Assembly: GCF_003944835.1 (NCBI RefSeq) | Contig: NZ_RWIV01000001.1 | Coordinates: 2,527,001-2,591,000 of the forward strand | DNA length: 64,000 bases | DNA from: Bacillus sp. HMF5848 | GTDB lineage: Bacteria; Bacillota; Bacilli; Bacillales; HMF5848 | Direction of reading: 5' to 3' | In this document: one piece after another, positions 1-9,420 of the stretch | Layout: each line of letters starts with the position of its first letter | How positions within the stretch are numbered: position 1 is the first letter of the stretch | The notes under the pieces: model-generated | What the model saw: only the letters and a program-made list of their open reading frames with translations | Databases searched by the model: none | Told to the model about the DNA's origin: nothing | Program-made: the position numbers and the translations under genes

Positions 1-60
1 CACTTCCTGAAGTCGAAGTCAGTGAAAGGCTACGATAAACCGATGCCTTGTGCTGACCGA

Positions 61-1155
61 TTATTTCTTATCTTCTACGTACCGATATACATCCTCCTCA
101 GAGTGAAACCCATCCGCTATTATAGTCTCATCTATATTGGATTTCTCCACTGCAATCGGCGAAAGAAGAACAGATGGTACTTCAATTTTCCCATTATTGA
201 CATTCCTGTCCTCCGTAACCGCTTTCCCTTTAGCAAGTTTGACAGCAAGATCGGCAGCCGTTTCGGTTAGGGCGTTAATTGGTTTATACACAGTCATTGT
301 CTGCGTTCCAACTACGATACGTTGAACAGCTGCAAGATCAGCATCCTGGCCAGCAACAGGAATTTCTCCTGACAGTCCCACCTCTTCAAGCGCTTCAATA
401 ACAGCACCAGCGGTCGCATCGTTTGCGGCAATGACCGCATCAATTTTATTATTGTTCGCTTTCAACGCAATCCTCATATTTTCCTTTGCGTTCGCTGGCA
501 CCCAGTCTTTTGTCCACTGATCAAACACGACTGAAATATCACCTCGATTAATGAATGGTTGTAGTACCTTAAACACACCTTTTTTAAACAAATGAGCATT
601 GTTATCTGTTTCTGCACCACCGATGTATACATATTTTCCTTTCGGAACTACGCTTGTTATCGCCTTTGCCTGCAGCTCGCCCACCTGTTCATTATCGTAT
701 GACACATACATATCGACCTCTGCGTTTTTCACTAAGCGGTCATAAGACATCACTTTTATACCGGCAGCGTGCGCCTTATTGACGATAGCTGCTGTTGACT
801 CAGCATTATGTGGCACGACAACAAGCAAATCAATATCGTGACTGATCATTTTCTCTGCTTGCCAAATTTGCAGGGCATCGTTTCCATTGGCTGCCATGAT
901 TTCCACTTCAGCCCCTCGCTCTTCCACCGCTTTTTTAAAAAGCGCCCTATCCTTCAGCCAGCGTTCTTCAAGTAACGTATCCATGGAAAAACCGATTTTG
1001 ATTTTTTCTTCTAAACGATTATCTGACGTTATATACGTAACATTGCCTAAAGGAGCTACGTTACTAGGGTCTTCGTCCTGTTCACAAGCTGTGAGACCCT
1101 GCACTAAAAGAAGCATTAGCATGCCTAGACTAACTTGGAAAACTAATCGTTTCAT
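61..1155 (-). CDS. xylF: XylF-like sugar ABC transporter substrate-binding lipoprotein
   Basis: 364 residues. The N-terminus is a lipoprotein signal peptide (hydrophobic stretch followed by lipobox LTAC, Cys about residue 24), so the mature protein should be lipid-anchored outside the membrane. The rest is a type I periplasmic-binding fold of the xylose/ribose class, with an IGFSMDTLLEERW start and a VAGQDADLAAVQRI segment typical of XylF. It would capture a monosaccharide, probably xylose, for an ABC importer. It is the last gene visible of a minus-strand operon with a two-component system upstream, so the ATPase and permease genes probably lie beyond the left edge. The xylose specificity is inferred from family resemblance. 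Confidence 0.85.
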   Translation of the reverse strand: MKRLVFQVSLGMLMLLLVQGLTACEQDEDPSNVAPLGNVTYITSDNRLEEKIKIGFSMDTLLEERWLKDRALFKKAVEERGAEVEIMAANGNDALQIWQAEKMISHDIDLLVVVPHNAESTAAIVNKAHAAGIKVMSYDRLVKNAEVDMYVSYDNEQVGELQAKAITSVVPKGKYVYIGGAETDNNAHLFKKGVFKVLQPFINRGDISVVFDQWTKDWVPANAKENMRIALKANNNKIDAVIAANDATAGAVIEALEEVGLSGEIPVAGQDADLAAVQRIVVGTQTMTVYKPINALTETAADLAVKLAKGKAVTEDRNVNNGKIEVPSVLLSPIAVEKSNIDETIIADGFHSEEDVYRYVEDKK

Positions 1156-1179
1156 TCGTCTCGCTTCCTTTCCTTTTAA

Positions 1180-2724
1180 TCAATCAGACTTTGAAACAAG
1201 TAGCTTTTTCCGATACTCTGTTGGCGAGGCGTGACACATTTTTTTAAACACTTTACTGAAATAGTTCGGATCATGGTACCCAACCTCAAACGTAATTTCT
1301 TTCAAGCTTTTTGACGGGTCCCGCATCAGTTTCTTGGCTTTCTCAATACGACACTCCGTTAAAAAGTGGATGTAATTAACGCCAAGCTGTTCTTTGAAAA
1401 TCTTACTAATATAAATAGGACTTAAGCCCACTTTGCGGCCAAGTGCCTCTAAAGATATATCCTCATGAGCATGATCAATGATATACTGTCTAATTTGTTG
1501 AATCGTATCGTCTTCTAGCTCAGCATTATACTCCTCATATGACTGTTTCATTCTTTCTAGCAAATGATTTGTTTCGGCACGTAATTGCCGTAGGTCAGTA
1601 GCTTGAAAAGAATAAAACGGCGCATCGGGCTCTACCCCCATTTCGCTCAGTACACGATAGGAAATCCAAAGAAGCTCCATGACACGTTGCTGAACCTGCA
1701 GGAGATTGATTCCCTCTTTTTCAAGGCGATCTATGACTTCCGTAAAGCTGTCGTAAATATCATCCCACTCACCATTACGAATGTGATCAAAAAATTGCTG
1801 TTCACGTTGCTTGGACGTTTCCTCATCAAAGCCTGATACAAGCGCAGGTAAATCTGCATAAAACCTATATTTCACAGGAAGCGTTGTATCTCTTGTAGCA
1901 ATGAGTGACTCTTGATAGGACTGTTTGATTTCATCTAAAGAACTATATACATTCCCAATACCAATAAACCATTCCTTGTTGTCATCTGCTTTTGCTAATG
2001 TTAATAGATCTCTTGCGAGCATTGTAGCCTGACTTCGATACGACTGGTCTTGCTTTCGGAAAACAATAATCGGAAGCTGCCGTCCGTATAAAGCACCAAC
2101 CCATCCACTTCCCGTCTGTCTCATTTTTTCTTTAATGGTAGAATAGTTAGCTTCAGACCCTAACGGTAACAACAGACTCATAACAAACTTTTCCTTCGTT
2201 GCTTGCATATCTATAAGCTCAACTAACTCATCTAAGTGAACCTCGTGAACATGGTCAAACAACAGCTGTGTCACAACATCTGTTTCAAACAATGATTTTG
2301 CTTTTCGCAACGTGTGTTGCTGCTGCTTGTTTACCTCAAGTGTTTTTCGATCCTCTTCAATCTGAAGTAGCACCTTTTCAACTGTTTTGATGATTTCTGA
2401 TATTCTACTAGGTTTAACTAAATAATCTACGACACCAAGCTTCATAGCTGTCCGTGCATAATCGAAAGTAGCGTATGCTGAAACCAAAATATATTTAATT
2501 TGAGGATTGTCGGCGTTGATTTGTTCTATTGCTTCAAGACCTGTTTGACCAGGCATTTGGATGTCCATAAACACTAAATCAGGTTGAAATTCTTTCGCTA
2601 CTTCGACGGCTTGCGTTCCATTTTTGGCTTGTTGGATGACGATATGCGAAAAGTGTTTCTCTATAACCATTTGCAGGCCATCTCGCTCCATTTGCTCATC
2701 ATCCACGATTAGTATTTTCACCAT
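1180..2724 (-). CDS. YesN-type response regulator, AraC-family DNA-binding
   Basis: 514 residues. The N-terminal receiver domain shows the acidic pair in ILIVDDEQ, the phospho-acceptor Asp in VFMDIQMP (about residue 54) and the switch Lys in YLVKPS. A long unassigned linker follows, then a C-terminal AraC double helix-turn-helix from about residue 408, ending in the signature GYHDPNYFSKVFKK. It is the cytoplasmic partner of the kinase just upstream, whose 3' end overlaps this gene by 26 bases. In this family the regulator activates the neighbouring sugar-binding protein and transporter genes; here that would be the XylF-like gene 24 bases downstream. Confidence 0.93.
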   Translation of the reverse strand: MVKILIVDDEQMERDGLQMVIEKHFSHIVIQQAKNGTQAVEVAKEFQPDLVFMDIQMPGQTGLEAIEQINADNPQIKYILVSAYATFDYARTAMKLGVVDYLVKPSRISEIIKTVEKVLLQIEEDRKTLEVNKQQQHTLRKAKSLFETDVVTQLLFDHVHEVHLDELVELIDMQATKEKFVMSLLLPLGSEANYSTIKEKMRQTGSGWVGALYGRQLPIIVFRKQDQSYRSQATMLARDLLTLAKADDNKEWFIGIGNVYSSLDEIKQSYQESLIATRDTTLPVKYRFYADLPALVSGFDEETSKQREQQFFDHIRNGEWDDIYDSFTEVIDRLEKEGINLLQVQQRVMELLWISYRVLSEMGVEPDAPFYSFQATDLRQLRAETNHLLERMKQSYEEYNAELEDDTIQQIRQYIIDHAHEDISLEALGRKVGLSPIYISKIFKEQLGVNYIHFLTECRIEKAKKLMRDPSKSLKEITFEVGYHDPNYFSKVFKKMCHASPTEYRKKLLVSKSD

Positions 2725-4165
2725 CTTGATCGACTCCCCTCTCCTTAAAAATATAAAGTATTACTTTTGTTCCTTTGCCTACTTTACTTTCAATCTTCAT
2801 CACATCATCACGACCATTATAAAGGCGAAGGCGCTTTACGACATTGCTTAGACCGATGCCAGTAGCATGTCCCTTTGTCGTAGCAAGTTTCTCCTCCAAA
2901 ATTTGTTGTATTGTATCATCTGTCATACCTGGACCATCGTCCTCCACCTCAACTGTCACTCGATCACCTTCATCTTTGACCCGAAACGTTATAACACCAC
3001 CGTCTACTTGAGGCTCAACAGCATAGATAACAGCGTTTTCAACAATCGGCTGTAGCGTAAGTCCAGGAATTTCGAGACCTAGACAGGATTCATCAATGTC
3101 TGTGCGAAACGTAAGTCTATCCGTGTATCTTGCTTTTTGAATTTCAATATATTGCGTTAGCACTTTTACTTCATCAAAAAGTGTCATCGACTTGTCTAAG
3201 TACTTTAAGTTATAACGCAACAAATCGGCCACACTTACGAGAAGGTCACTTGTTTCCTCTGAACCTTCCATATAGGCCTTTTTCGAAAGCGTATTCAAAG
3301 TATTAAACAAAAAATGTGGATTGATTTGACTTTGCAAGCTACGAAGCTGACTTTCTTTTAATAGAAGTTTACTCTGCTGTAGTTCCTTTTCTAGTTGTGC
3401 TTTCTTTTGAATCTCTGAAATTAGGTTGTTAATATTAACCCGCATACGGTCAAACGTCTTTGCTAAGAAAGCAATTTCATCCTTCGAATCTACTTCAATC
3501 TTTAAATCAAACTGTCCTTTTGATAACTCACTTGCTGCATGTGTCAGCTTTTCCACAGGCTTTGTAATACGTAGTGAAAACCAATACGTGAAAAGCAACA
3601 GTAAAATCGTAATAAATAAAAGCAACCCAAAGCCTAACTGCTTCAACTCTTGTGATTGGGTAATAATAGCGCGATAAAAACGGTCGTATGTCTTGAGTTC
3701 TGTATCAATCAAAGTAAGCGTCATGTCAGAAATGTAATTAGAAATATGTTCCGCCTCGATAAATGCTTTAACGGAGCTCTCCGTTTCTGCCTCTGCATGA
3801 AACATCAAGGAACGATCCGTCGTTTCAACAAGACTATCTATTAAATTAACATAGTTAGTCAACGCGAATTCGTTTTCGTCATTAATAAAATCGGCAACCT
3901 CATATTTCATATTTTGAATATCTTCCCTACTTCGCGTGATTATTTCATAATTATCCGCAGTAGGGGTAAGCAAGTAATTGTTTAACGCTGTTACAATTTG
4001 CTGACTTGTAATCGTAACTTCGTTCATGATTAAATATCGTTCTAAAATATTATTATATTGATCTTGCATTTTTTGGTTATAGTAAATAAGTGAGCTCCAA
4101 ATGGCAGCCATTATCAGGAGTACAATTAGAGCAAGCCCCCAGATTTTCTTCTGTATACTATTCAT
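2699..4165 (-). CDS. YesM-type sensor histidine kinase
   Basis: 488 residues. There are two membrane segments (about residues 8-28 and 178-198) flanking an extracellular sensor region, then a HAMP linker (ITKPVEKLTHAASELSKGQF), the His_kinase dimerisation motif with the phospho-accepting His in QINPHFLFNTLN, and an HATPase domain with GPGM and ATGIGLSNV boxes. This architecture is the LytS/YesM class that pairs with AraC-type regulators. The start overlaps the end of the upstream sugar-binding sensor gene by four bases, and the end overlaps the response-regulator gene, so the proteins are translationally coupled. The upstream binding protein is probably its extracellular ligand sensor. Confidence 0.93.
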   Translation of the reverse strand: MNSIQKKIWGLALIVLLIMAAIWSSLIYYNQKMQDQYNNILERYLIMNEVTITSQQIVTALNNYLLTPTADNYEIITRSREDIQNMKYEVADFINDENEFALTNYVNLIDSLVETTDRSLMFHAEAETESSVKAFIEAEHISNYISDMTLTLIDTELKTYDRFYRAIITQSQELKQLGFGLLLFITILLLLFTYWFSLRITKPVEKLTHAASELSKGQFDLKIEVDSKDEIAFLAKTFDRMRVNINNLISEIQKKAQLEKELQQSKLLLKESQLRSLQSQINPHFLFNTLNTLSKKAYMEGSEETSDLLVSVADLLRYNLKYLDKSMTLFDEVKVLTQYIEIQKARYTDRLTFRTDIDESCLGLEIPGLTLQPIVENAVIYAVEPQVDGGVITFRVKDEGDRVTVEVEDDGPGMTDDTIQQILEEKLATTKGHATGIGLSNVVKRLRLYNGRDDVMKIESKVGKGTKVILYIFKERGVDQDGENTNRG

Positions 4166-5142
4166 TGTAAATCCACAGCCTTTACCATCCGAATATCCGT
4201 GAGATAGCCATTCAAATCAAGTGGATAAACCTCTTCATTCAGCCATTTCATCATGAGATTCACGCTAAGCTCTCCCATCGTGTAAGGAGATTGCTCGATC
4301 ATCCCATCGAGCTTTCCTTGTAAAAGAAGCGATAACGACGCTGGATCGTCATCAAAAGAGTATATAAAATAAGGCTCAACGTTCGAACGTCTTTCGATTT
4401 CCTCAATCATATCTCCCGCAAAATTTGCATTCACAGCAACAAAAGCGTCCACATTTGGCATACGATTTAACAAGTCCTTCATCGTAGCAGTAACCTGCTC
4501 TTTTGTATCACTTGTTTCTACTTCGAATATCTTCACGTTCGGGAAACTCTTCAAGTAATCGCGTATGCCCTCTAAACGCTGCGTTTGATAGTATTCTCCA
4601 CTGCTATCAAAAATAAGAATGACTTCACCGAATGCTCCCATATCATCAACGAGCTGTTTGGCGATGAACTCTCCAGCTAAACGCTGATTAGATCCTACGT
4701 ACGTCTTTCGTAGACTTTCTGCCATCGGTACATCATTTGCAACGGTGATGACCGGAATTCCGTAGGAAGCTGCCTTCACCTTCGTTAATTCCTTAAATTC
4801 ATCAGTATCTAACCCTTGAACAATGATACCGTCCACTTTAGAATATATAGCAATTTCAATTTGCTTTAAAAATTCCTCATTATTGTTCTCGTAGCTCCCC
4901 CACACCTCTAAGCTTGCTCCATCCTTTTCAGCTTGCATTTTCGCACCGCTACTCACTTGTTCCCAAAAAGGCGTATCAAGTTCTTGTGTAATCAACACGA
5001 GACGATTATTCAAAGACTGTTGCTCTGACTTCTCCGGCAATTGCCAATCCGTCCGAAACACCCGAACAGCCGACTCAACGGTATAATAAAAAAGCACAAC
5101 ACATATGATAGCGATTACAATTGTAGCGATTTTTCTTCTCAT
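4162..5142 (-). CDS. Sugar-binding sensor protein (periplasmic-binding type I fold), membrane-anchored
   Basis: 326 residues. One N-terminal hydrophobic segment (about residues 5-24) without a lipobox cysteine suggests an uncleaved anchor. The rest is an RbsB/LacI-like sugar-binding domain (LVLITQELDTPFWEQVSSGA, VDGIIVQGLDTDEF). It is the first gene of the operon with the YesM/YesN pair and a XylF-like gene. By analogy with known three-part sugar sensing systems it probably binds the sugar outside and presents it to the kinase, rather than serving transport. The ribosome site AAGGAG lies just before the ATG. The ligand is unknown. Confidence 0.82.
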   Translation of the reverse strand: MRRKIATIVIAIICVVLFYYTVESAVRVFRTDWQLPEKSEQQSLNNRLVLITQELDTPFWEQVSSGAKMQAEKDGASLEVWGSYENNNEEFLKQIEIAIYSKVDGIIVQGLDTDEFKELTKVKAASYGIPVITVANDVPMAESLRKTYVGSNQRLAGEFIAKQLVDDMGAFGEVILIFDSSGEYYQTQRLEGIRDYLKSFPNVKIFEVETSDTKEQVTATMKDLLNRMPNVDAFVAVNANFAGDMIEEIERRSNVEPYFIYSFDDDPASLSLLLQGKLDGMIEQSPYTMGELSVNLMMKWLNEEVYPLDLNGYLTDIRMVKAVDLQ

Positions 5143-5211
5143 ACAGAGTGCTCCTTTTTTACTAGACTGTTATTCATTATAGCAGAAATTCGACAAAAAA
5201 TGTCGACAATT

Positions 5212-5308
5212 TGGCAGCATGGGGACGGTTCTCAGTCTGCCAGTTATAGGAAGCATAGGGACGGTTCTAATATTGCCATCCCAGGCAGCATAAGAACCGT
5301 CCCCCTGC
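5212..5308. repeat. REP-like GGGGACGGTTCT element, composite copy
   Basis: Two forward half-sites (GGGGACGGTTCT at 5221 and GGGACGGTTCT at 5258) and one reverse half-site AGAACCGTCCCC at 5293-5304, with GGCAGCAT-like inner repeats. It can fold as a hairpin and lies between the MFS gene end and the sensor operon promoter. Other copies are at 10.4, 10.8, 13.2, 21.0 and 29.0 kb. Confidence 0.85.
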
Positions 5309-5312
5309 ATCC

Positions 5313-6587
5313 TTAAATCAATTGATTTTTCTTCTTTAACATTCTATATAAGATGAAGCTGCAAACTGAACATACAATCGCTAATGATGAGATAAATCCA
5401 TACCCTACTTTTAACCCAATTACCTCAGCCGCTACTTCACCCCTTGCGCTATACATAACCGTGACTATATCAATAATAAAGCCAATTAAAAGATTACCAA
5501 GCACACTGGCAATTCCCAATAATGTAACCGTAAATGTGATAGCAGTGCCTGTGCCTTTAGCATATCGTTTAGCTATAATGGCCATCACTGTAGGGTAGAT
5601 AAGTGCGATCCCTACTCCTGAAACAGCGAATAAGATGGCGCCTTTTTCACCAATCATTAATCCGAGTAATCCACATGAACCCGAGAAAGCTGAAAAAATG
5701 GCAATCGATAATGTAAACCCGATTCTGTCTGTAAGCGGCCCTAAAAAGAGTCTACTAAGCATAAAGAATAGGAAAAACATAGACAACATCCATGATGCTG
5801 AATCTAAATCCCATGTATAGGCATTTACTAAAAAATGAACAAGCCAGCTTCCAATCGATAGTTCTGACACCACTCCGAATGACAAAATGGCTACAATCAG
5901 CCATGCTATCGGGTCGCGAACAAGAGATCGATATGACGTTGTTGCTTGTTCATCAGTCACTTCTCCCGGAAATTTTCCGAATAACGATGGAACAATAGGC
6001 AAAAGCGATAATAATAAAATAAGAAAATACACGCCTCGCCAGCTCATTTCCGCCCCATATAAATTCCAGCCCATCATCGATGCTGCCATAGTTGGAGCTA
6101 CGGTTGAACTAAGACCATAAAAGAAATGCGCAAGATTCATCATTGCACCAGTGTTTTTCGTAAAGATTCGTGCCGCCATGATTCCTAACCCTATTTCGAG
6201 CATCCCGTTGCCAACATATAAGAAAAAGAATGAAGCCGATAAAAAGACATAATTGGTAGAAAGATAGATAAAAACACCGGCCAGAGCCATCGATACAAAA
6301 GCTATAATGCCTGTCCACTTGACACCAATCCTATCACTGAGCACGGAAGTATACGCACATGCAAGCAAATATCCCAACGAATTTAAAGCTAATAAAATAC
6401 CAAGCTGAGATTGATTTAAATTAAAATCATGCTGTATGACAGGAATAGCCGGTCCTTTAATATTTTCTGATAAACCAAAAATGAGGAAGCCCCCAAATAC
6501 GATACTCAGTAAAATATAATAATTAAGCTTTGGACTTACCCTGAAAAGTGGTTTTTTAAAATTGATAGGTTGATTTTCTGCTTCCAT
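5313..6587 (-). CDS. Major facilitator superfamily transporter
   Basis: 424 residues from the ATG at 6587, chosen because GAGAGG lies 7 bases upstream; a GTG start 21 bases earlier has no good ribosome site. About twelve hydrophobic segments are present. The loop between helices 2 and 3 has the MFS signature-like YTSVLSDRIGVKWTG, echoed in the second half by LFLGPLTDRIG. It resembles the FucP/YfkF type of proton-coupled sugar or drug carriers, but the substrate cannot be read from sequence. It stands alone, with a possible operator palindrome upstream at 6645-6664. Confidence 0.88.
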   Translation of the reverse strand: MEAENQPINFKKPLFRVSPKLNYYILLSIVFGGFLIFGLSENIKGPAIPVIQHDFNLNQSQLGILLALNSLGYLLACAYTSVLSDRIGVKWTGIIAFVSMALAGVFIYLSTNYVFLSASFFFLYVGNGMLEIGLGIMAARIFTKNTGAMMNLAHFFYGLSSTVAPTMAASMMGWNLYGAEMSWRGVYFLILLLSLLPIVPSLFGKFPGEVTDEQATTSYRSLVRDPIAWLIVAILSFGVVSELSIGSWLVHFLVNAYTWDLDSASWMLSMFFLFFMLSRLFLGPLTDRIGFTLSIAIFSAFSGSCGLLGLMIGEKGAILFAVSGVGIALIYPTVMAIIAKRYAKGTGTAITFTVTLLGIASVLGNLLIGFIIDIVTVMYSARGEVAAEVIGLKVGYGFISSLAIVCSVCSFILYRMLKKKNQLI

Positions 6588-6644
6588 TGTATGGCCTCTC
6601 TTTTTCACCTAATTAAAAATTCTAAGTTTTTTTCAAAAAAATAA

Positions 6645-6664
6645 GTCGGACTTGTTTGTCCGAC
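6645..6664. promoter_or_regulatory. Palindrome upstream of the MFS gene, candidate operator
   Basis: A perfect 7-bp inverted repeat, GTCGGAC-ttgttt-GTCCGAC, 58 bases upstream of the MFS start. Position and symmetry suit a repressor site, but a transcription hairpin is also possible. No cognate regulator gene is adjacent. Confidence 0.4.
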
Positions 6665-6885
6665 AACCTATTACCATTATAGCATTTTGTGATTTTTAAT
6701 AGGGATAATCTTCTATGTTTTTATAATCACAAAAATAATCTGACTCACGGAGACAAGTAAGAGAAATCGTTAAATCAATTAACAATTTGTATGCCGCTCT
6801 GAGAACACATAAGGAAAAATCCAAATTTCACCTTAATTTTTATCAAAGGTAATTTCAGATAGAGAGATAACTTCTCCTCTACTAC

Positions 6886-7145
6886 CTACTCTAATGGCCT
6901 TAATTCACTCTCAGTCACCCATTTATGGTTCGTTACTTTCTGACCATCTGCCGTAACAAAATCAACCATATACACGGTTGTCGTTTCAGATGAGACAATT
7001 TCTTGCGTCGTATCCTTCATACCTATCATGTGCTCTGCAGAGGTAGTTACTTCAGTCCCTGGCTTCAACACACCCTCTCCAATATTGTCCAATTCCTCAT
7101 GTACAATCCATTTATGATTTTCAACCCTTTCTCCGTCGTGTGAAG
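6886..7145 (-). pseudogene. 3' remnant of a YdhK (DUF1541) family protein
   Basis: The readable part carries one and a half copies of the DUF1541 pattern: NHKWIVHEEL, then GMKDTTQEIV...TTVYMVDFVTADG...NHKWVTESEL. YdhK-type lipoproteins carry a signal peptide and a full domain pair upstream, and these are missing. Instead, the reading frame runs directly into the AAGAATTTCTTGA repeat array, giving a low-complexity KNFLVFIKK-like translation that is unlikely to be a real protein. I infer a truncated gene whose 5' part was lost at or replaced by the repeat. Confidence 0.7.
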
Positions 7146-7149
7146 AAGT

Positions 7150-7552
7150 ATAATAAACACTAAAAAATTCTTGAATAACGCATGATTCTTGATATACATG
7201 TAGAATTTCTTGAAAAACGTAAAGAATTTCTTGAAAACCGGAAAGAATTTCTTGATAAACACTAAAAAATTCTTGAATAACGCAAGAATTCTTGATAAAC
7301 ATGCAAAATTTCTTGAAAAACGCAAGAAATTTCTTGAAAACCGGACTTAATTTCTTGATAAACACTAAGAAATTCTTAAATAACGCAAGGATTCTTGATA
7401 TACAAACAAAATTTCTTGAAAAACGCAAAGAATTTCTTGAAAACCGGACTTAATTTCTTGATAAACACTAAGAAATTCTTAAATAACGCAAGGATTCTTG
7501 ATATACATGTAAAATTTCTTGAAAAACGTAAAGAATTTCTTGAAAAACGAAA
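7150..7552. repeat. Higher-order tandem repeat of AAGAATTTCTTGA 20-mers (period 102-103 bp)
   Basis: About 400 bases made entirely of degenerate roughly 20-22 bp units around a palindromic core AAGAATTTCTT, each followed by GAAAAACG, GAAAACCGG, GATAAACAC, GAATAACGC or GATATACATG. Five unit types repeat in fixed order. The tag AAACACTA recurs at 7155, 7257, 7360 and 7463, giving periods of 102, 103 and 103 bp. There are no unique spacers, so it is not a CRISPR array. It abuts the YdhK remnant and precedes the phosphorylase gene. Confidence 0.92.
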
Positions 7553-7598
7553 AAATAACAGAATGAAGTGCTAACTTTTGTTGAAGCTCTCGAAAAAC

Positions 7599-7622
7599 TT
7601 ACAATTTATCGATTAATTGTAA
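7599..7622. promoter_or_regulatory. Palindrome upstream of glgP, candidate operator
   Basis: A perfect inverted repeat, TTACAATT-8 bases-AATTGTAA, centred about 90 bases before the phosphorylase start codon. It could be a regulator binding site in the promoter region. This is a positional inference only. Confidence 0.35.
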
Positions 7623-7699
7623 CAATTAGGTAGAAGAAAATGATATACAATAGATTAGTAACATAAATTTTCCAGTATTCTAGGAGGGGTTAGCCAAAT

Positions 7700-9307
7700 A
7701 TGAAAAAGTATCCAAATGTTGCTTATTTTTGTATGGAGTATGGTTTAGATGCAAGCATGAAGACTTACGCAGGTGGGCTTGGAATTCTAGCAGGTGATTA
7801 CTTAAAAGGCGCAAAAGACCACGAATTCCCAATAATAGGACTAGGTATTAAATGGAAACAAGGTTACACACATCAAAAAATTGGTGAAGATGGACGTCCG
7901 TACGATGCTTATCACAACTATGAGTATGAATACTTAGAAGATACAGGTATCAGTGTTACAGTCAAAATTAGACAAAGAGATGTTGTTTGTAAGGTTTGGA
8001 AAGTAGATAAGTTTGGGAATGCACCATTGTATTTACTAGATACAGATATTCCTGAAAATGAAGATGCTTGGATTACAGGTCAATTATATGGCTGGTTTGG
8101 TGAAGAAAGAATTGCGCAGGAGATGGTTCTCGGAATCGGTGGAGTTCGAGCACTGAGAGCGTTAGGGATTGAAATTGATGTATACCACTTTAACGAAGGT
8201 CATGCTTTATTTGCAGGATTTGAGTTAATGAAAGAAAAGATGGATGAAGGATTAACGTTTGAAGAAGCATTAAGTGCTGCTCGTAATGCAACCGTTTTCA
8301 CAACTCACACCCCTATTATTCAAGGAAATGAATCTCATTACCTTGATCGACTAATGTATATGGGTGCAAACAACGGTTTGACCTTAGAGCAATTAGTAGC
8401 AATTGGTGGATCACCGTTTAATATGACGGTTGGTGCCCTTCGCCTATCTCGTAAATCAAATGCTGTAGCGGAGTTACATAGTGTCACAGCTAACAAAATG
8501 TGGGAACATATTGAAGGCCGTTCAGAGATTGTTCCGATTACAAACTGTATTCATAAGCCTACATGGGTAGACGAAACAATGATCGAAATAGCAGAAAATG
8601 GTGGAGATCTTTGGGAAGCCCACATGAAAAACAAACGTAAACTTATTGAGTTTATTGAAGAGCGAAATGGCGTCACACTTAAAGAAGACAATATGATTAT
8701 CGGGTTCTCTAGACGTGCAGCACCATACAAGCGTGGTGATTTTATTTTCACAGATGAGTCAATTATTGCTCCTTTATTAGAGTCTGGAAAAGTTCAGATT
8801 GTATTCTCTGGGAAAGCTCATCCACTTGATGATACAGGTAAGGAAATCGTTAGTTCACTCGTAAGAATGTCGAAACGCTATCCAAACGCTGTTGTATTCC
8901 TAGAAAACTACGATATGACGATTGGTGCGGCATTAACAAGAGGTTCTGACGTATGGCTAAATAACCCACGTAGACCTAAAGAAGCAAGTGGTACGTCTGG
9001 TATGAAAGCGGCGATGAATGGAGTACTAAACTTTAGTACACTTGATGGCTGGTGGCCGGAAGCTTGCGATCATGGGATAAACGGATGGCAGTTCGGAGAT
9101 GGCTTTGAGTCAGAAGATGAAGCAGTTCTAGATGCCCACGACTTAAAAGCACTTTACGACGTATTACAAAATGAAGTTCTTCCAACATACTATGAAAACC
9201 GCGATAAGTGGGTAGACATGATGCAGGCAAGTATACTAAGCACAAAAGATAGATTTGCTGTAAAACGTATGCTAGAAGACTACTATAATAAATTATATAT
9301 AAAGTAA
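7700..9307 (+). CDS. glgP: Short-form alpha-glucan (glycogen/maltodextrin) phosphorylase, GT35
   Basis: 535 residues, far shorter than the roughly 800-residue classical enzymes but typical of the short bacterial/archaeal alpha-glucan phosphorylase clade. It releases glucose-1-phosphate from alpha-1,4-glucans using pyridoxal phosphate. The PLP-binding Lys lies in EASGTSGMKAAMNG (about residue 440), and the glycine-rich YAGGLGILAGDYLKGA loop is near the N-terminus. A strong ribosome site AGGAGGGG precedes the ATG. It does not sit in a glg operon; it is a single gene followed by a hairpin terminator. Its likely role is cytoplasmic turnover of storage glucan or maltodextrin. Confidence 0.93.
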   Translation: MKKYPNVAYFCMEYGLDASMKTYAGGLGILAGDYLKGAKDHEFPIIGLGIKWKQGYTHQKIGEDGRPYDAYHNYEYEYLEDTGISVTVKIRQRDVVCKVWKVDKFGNAPLYLLDTDIPENEDAWITGQLYGWFGEERIAQEMVLGIGGVRALRALGIEIDVYHFNEGHALFAGFELMKEKMDEGLTFEEALSAARNATVFTTHTPIIQGNESHYLDRLMYMGANNGLTLEQLVAIGGSPFNMTVGALRLSRKSNAVAELHSVTANKMWEHIEGRSEIVPITNCIHKPTWVDETMIEIAENGGDLWEAHMKNKRKLIEFIEERNGVTLKEDNMIIGFSRRAAPYKRGDFIFTDESIIAPLLESGKVQIVFSGKAHPLDDTGKEIVSSLVRMSKRYPNAVVFLENYDMTIGAALTRGSDVWLNNPRRPKEASGTSGMKAAMNGVLNFSTLDGWWPEACDHGINGWQFGDGFESEDEAVLDAHDLKALYDVLQNEVLPTYYENRDKWVDMMQASILSTKDRFAVKRMLEDYYNKLYIK

Positions 9308-9371
9308 GCTTTCTTTAGTAAAGAATTAGAAAATCGTTAACTAAATAACACAATTGAACATGTAAATATAA

Positions 9372-9402
9372 TAAGCCAGGATAATAAATTGTCCTGGCTT
9401 CA
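9372..9402 (+). terminator. Hairpin terminator after glgP
   Basis: The inverted repeat AAGCCAGGA...TCCTGGCTT is followed by TCATTT, about 65 bases beyond the phosphorylase stop codon. It can also serve the convergent small gene at 9421. Confidence 0.7.
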
Positions 9403-9420
9403 TTTATAGTAACCTTCAAA

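Noticed and set aside
1-60. Start of another gene at the left edge
   Set aside because: Only 60 bases after the XylF-like stop; no start codon or family signal can be read.
6886-7428. 180-residue open frame through the AT repeat as a real protein
   Set aside because: The N-terminal 90 residues are only translated repeat (Phe/Lys/Ile-rich). Only the YdhK-like end is credible.
7150-7552. Possible CRISPR array
   Set aside because: Units are contiguous and degenerate with no unique spacers, and no cas genes are present.
7700-9307. Truncated classical glycogen phosphorylase
   Set aside because: 535 residues with intact ends and PLP site fit the short alpha-glucan phosphorylase clade; nothing suggests truncation.
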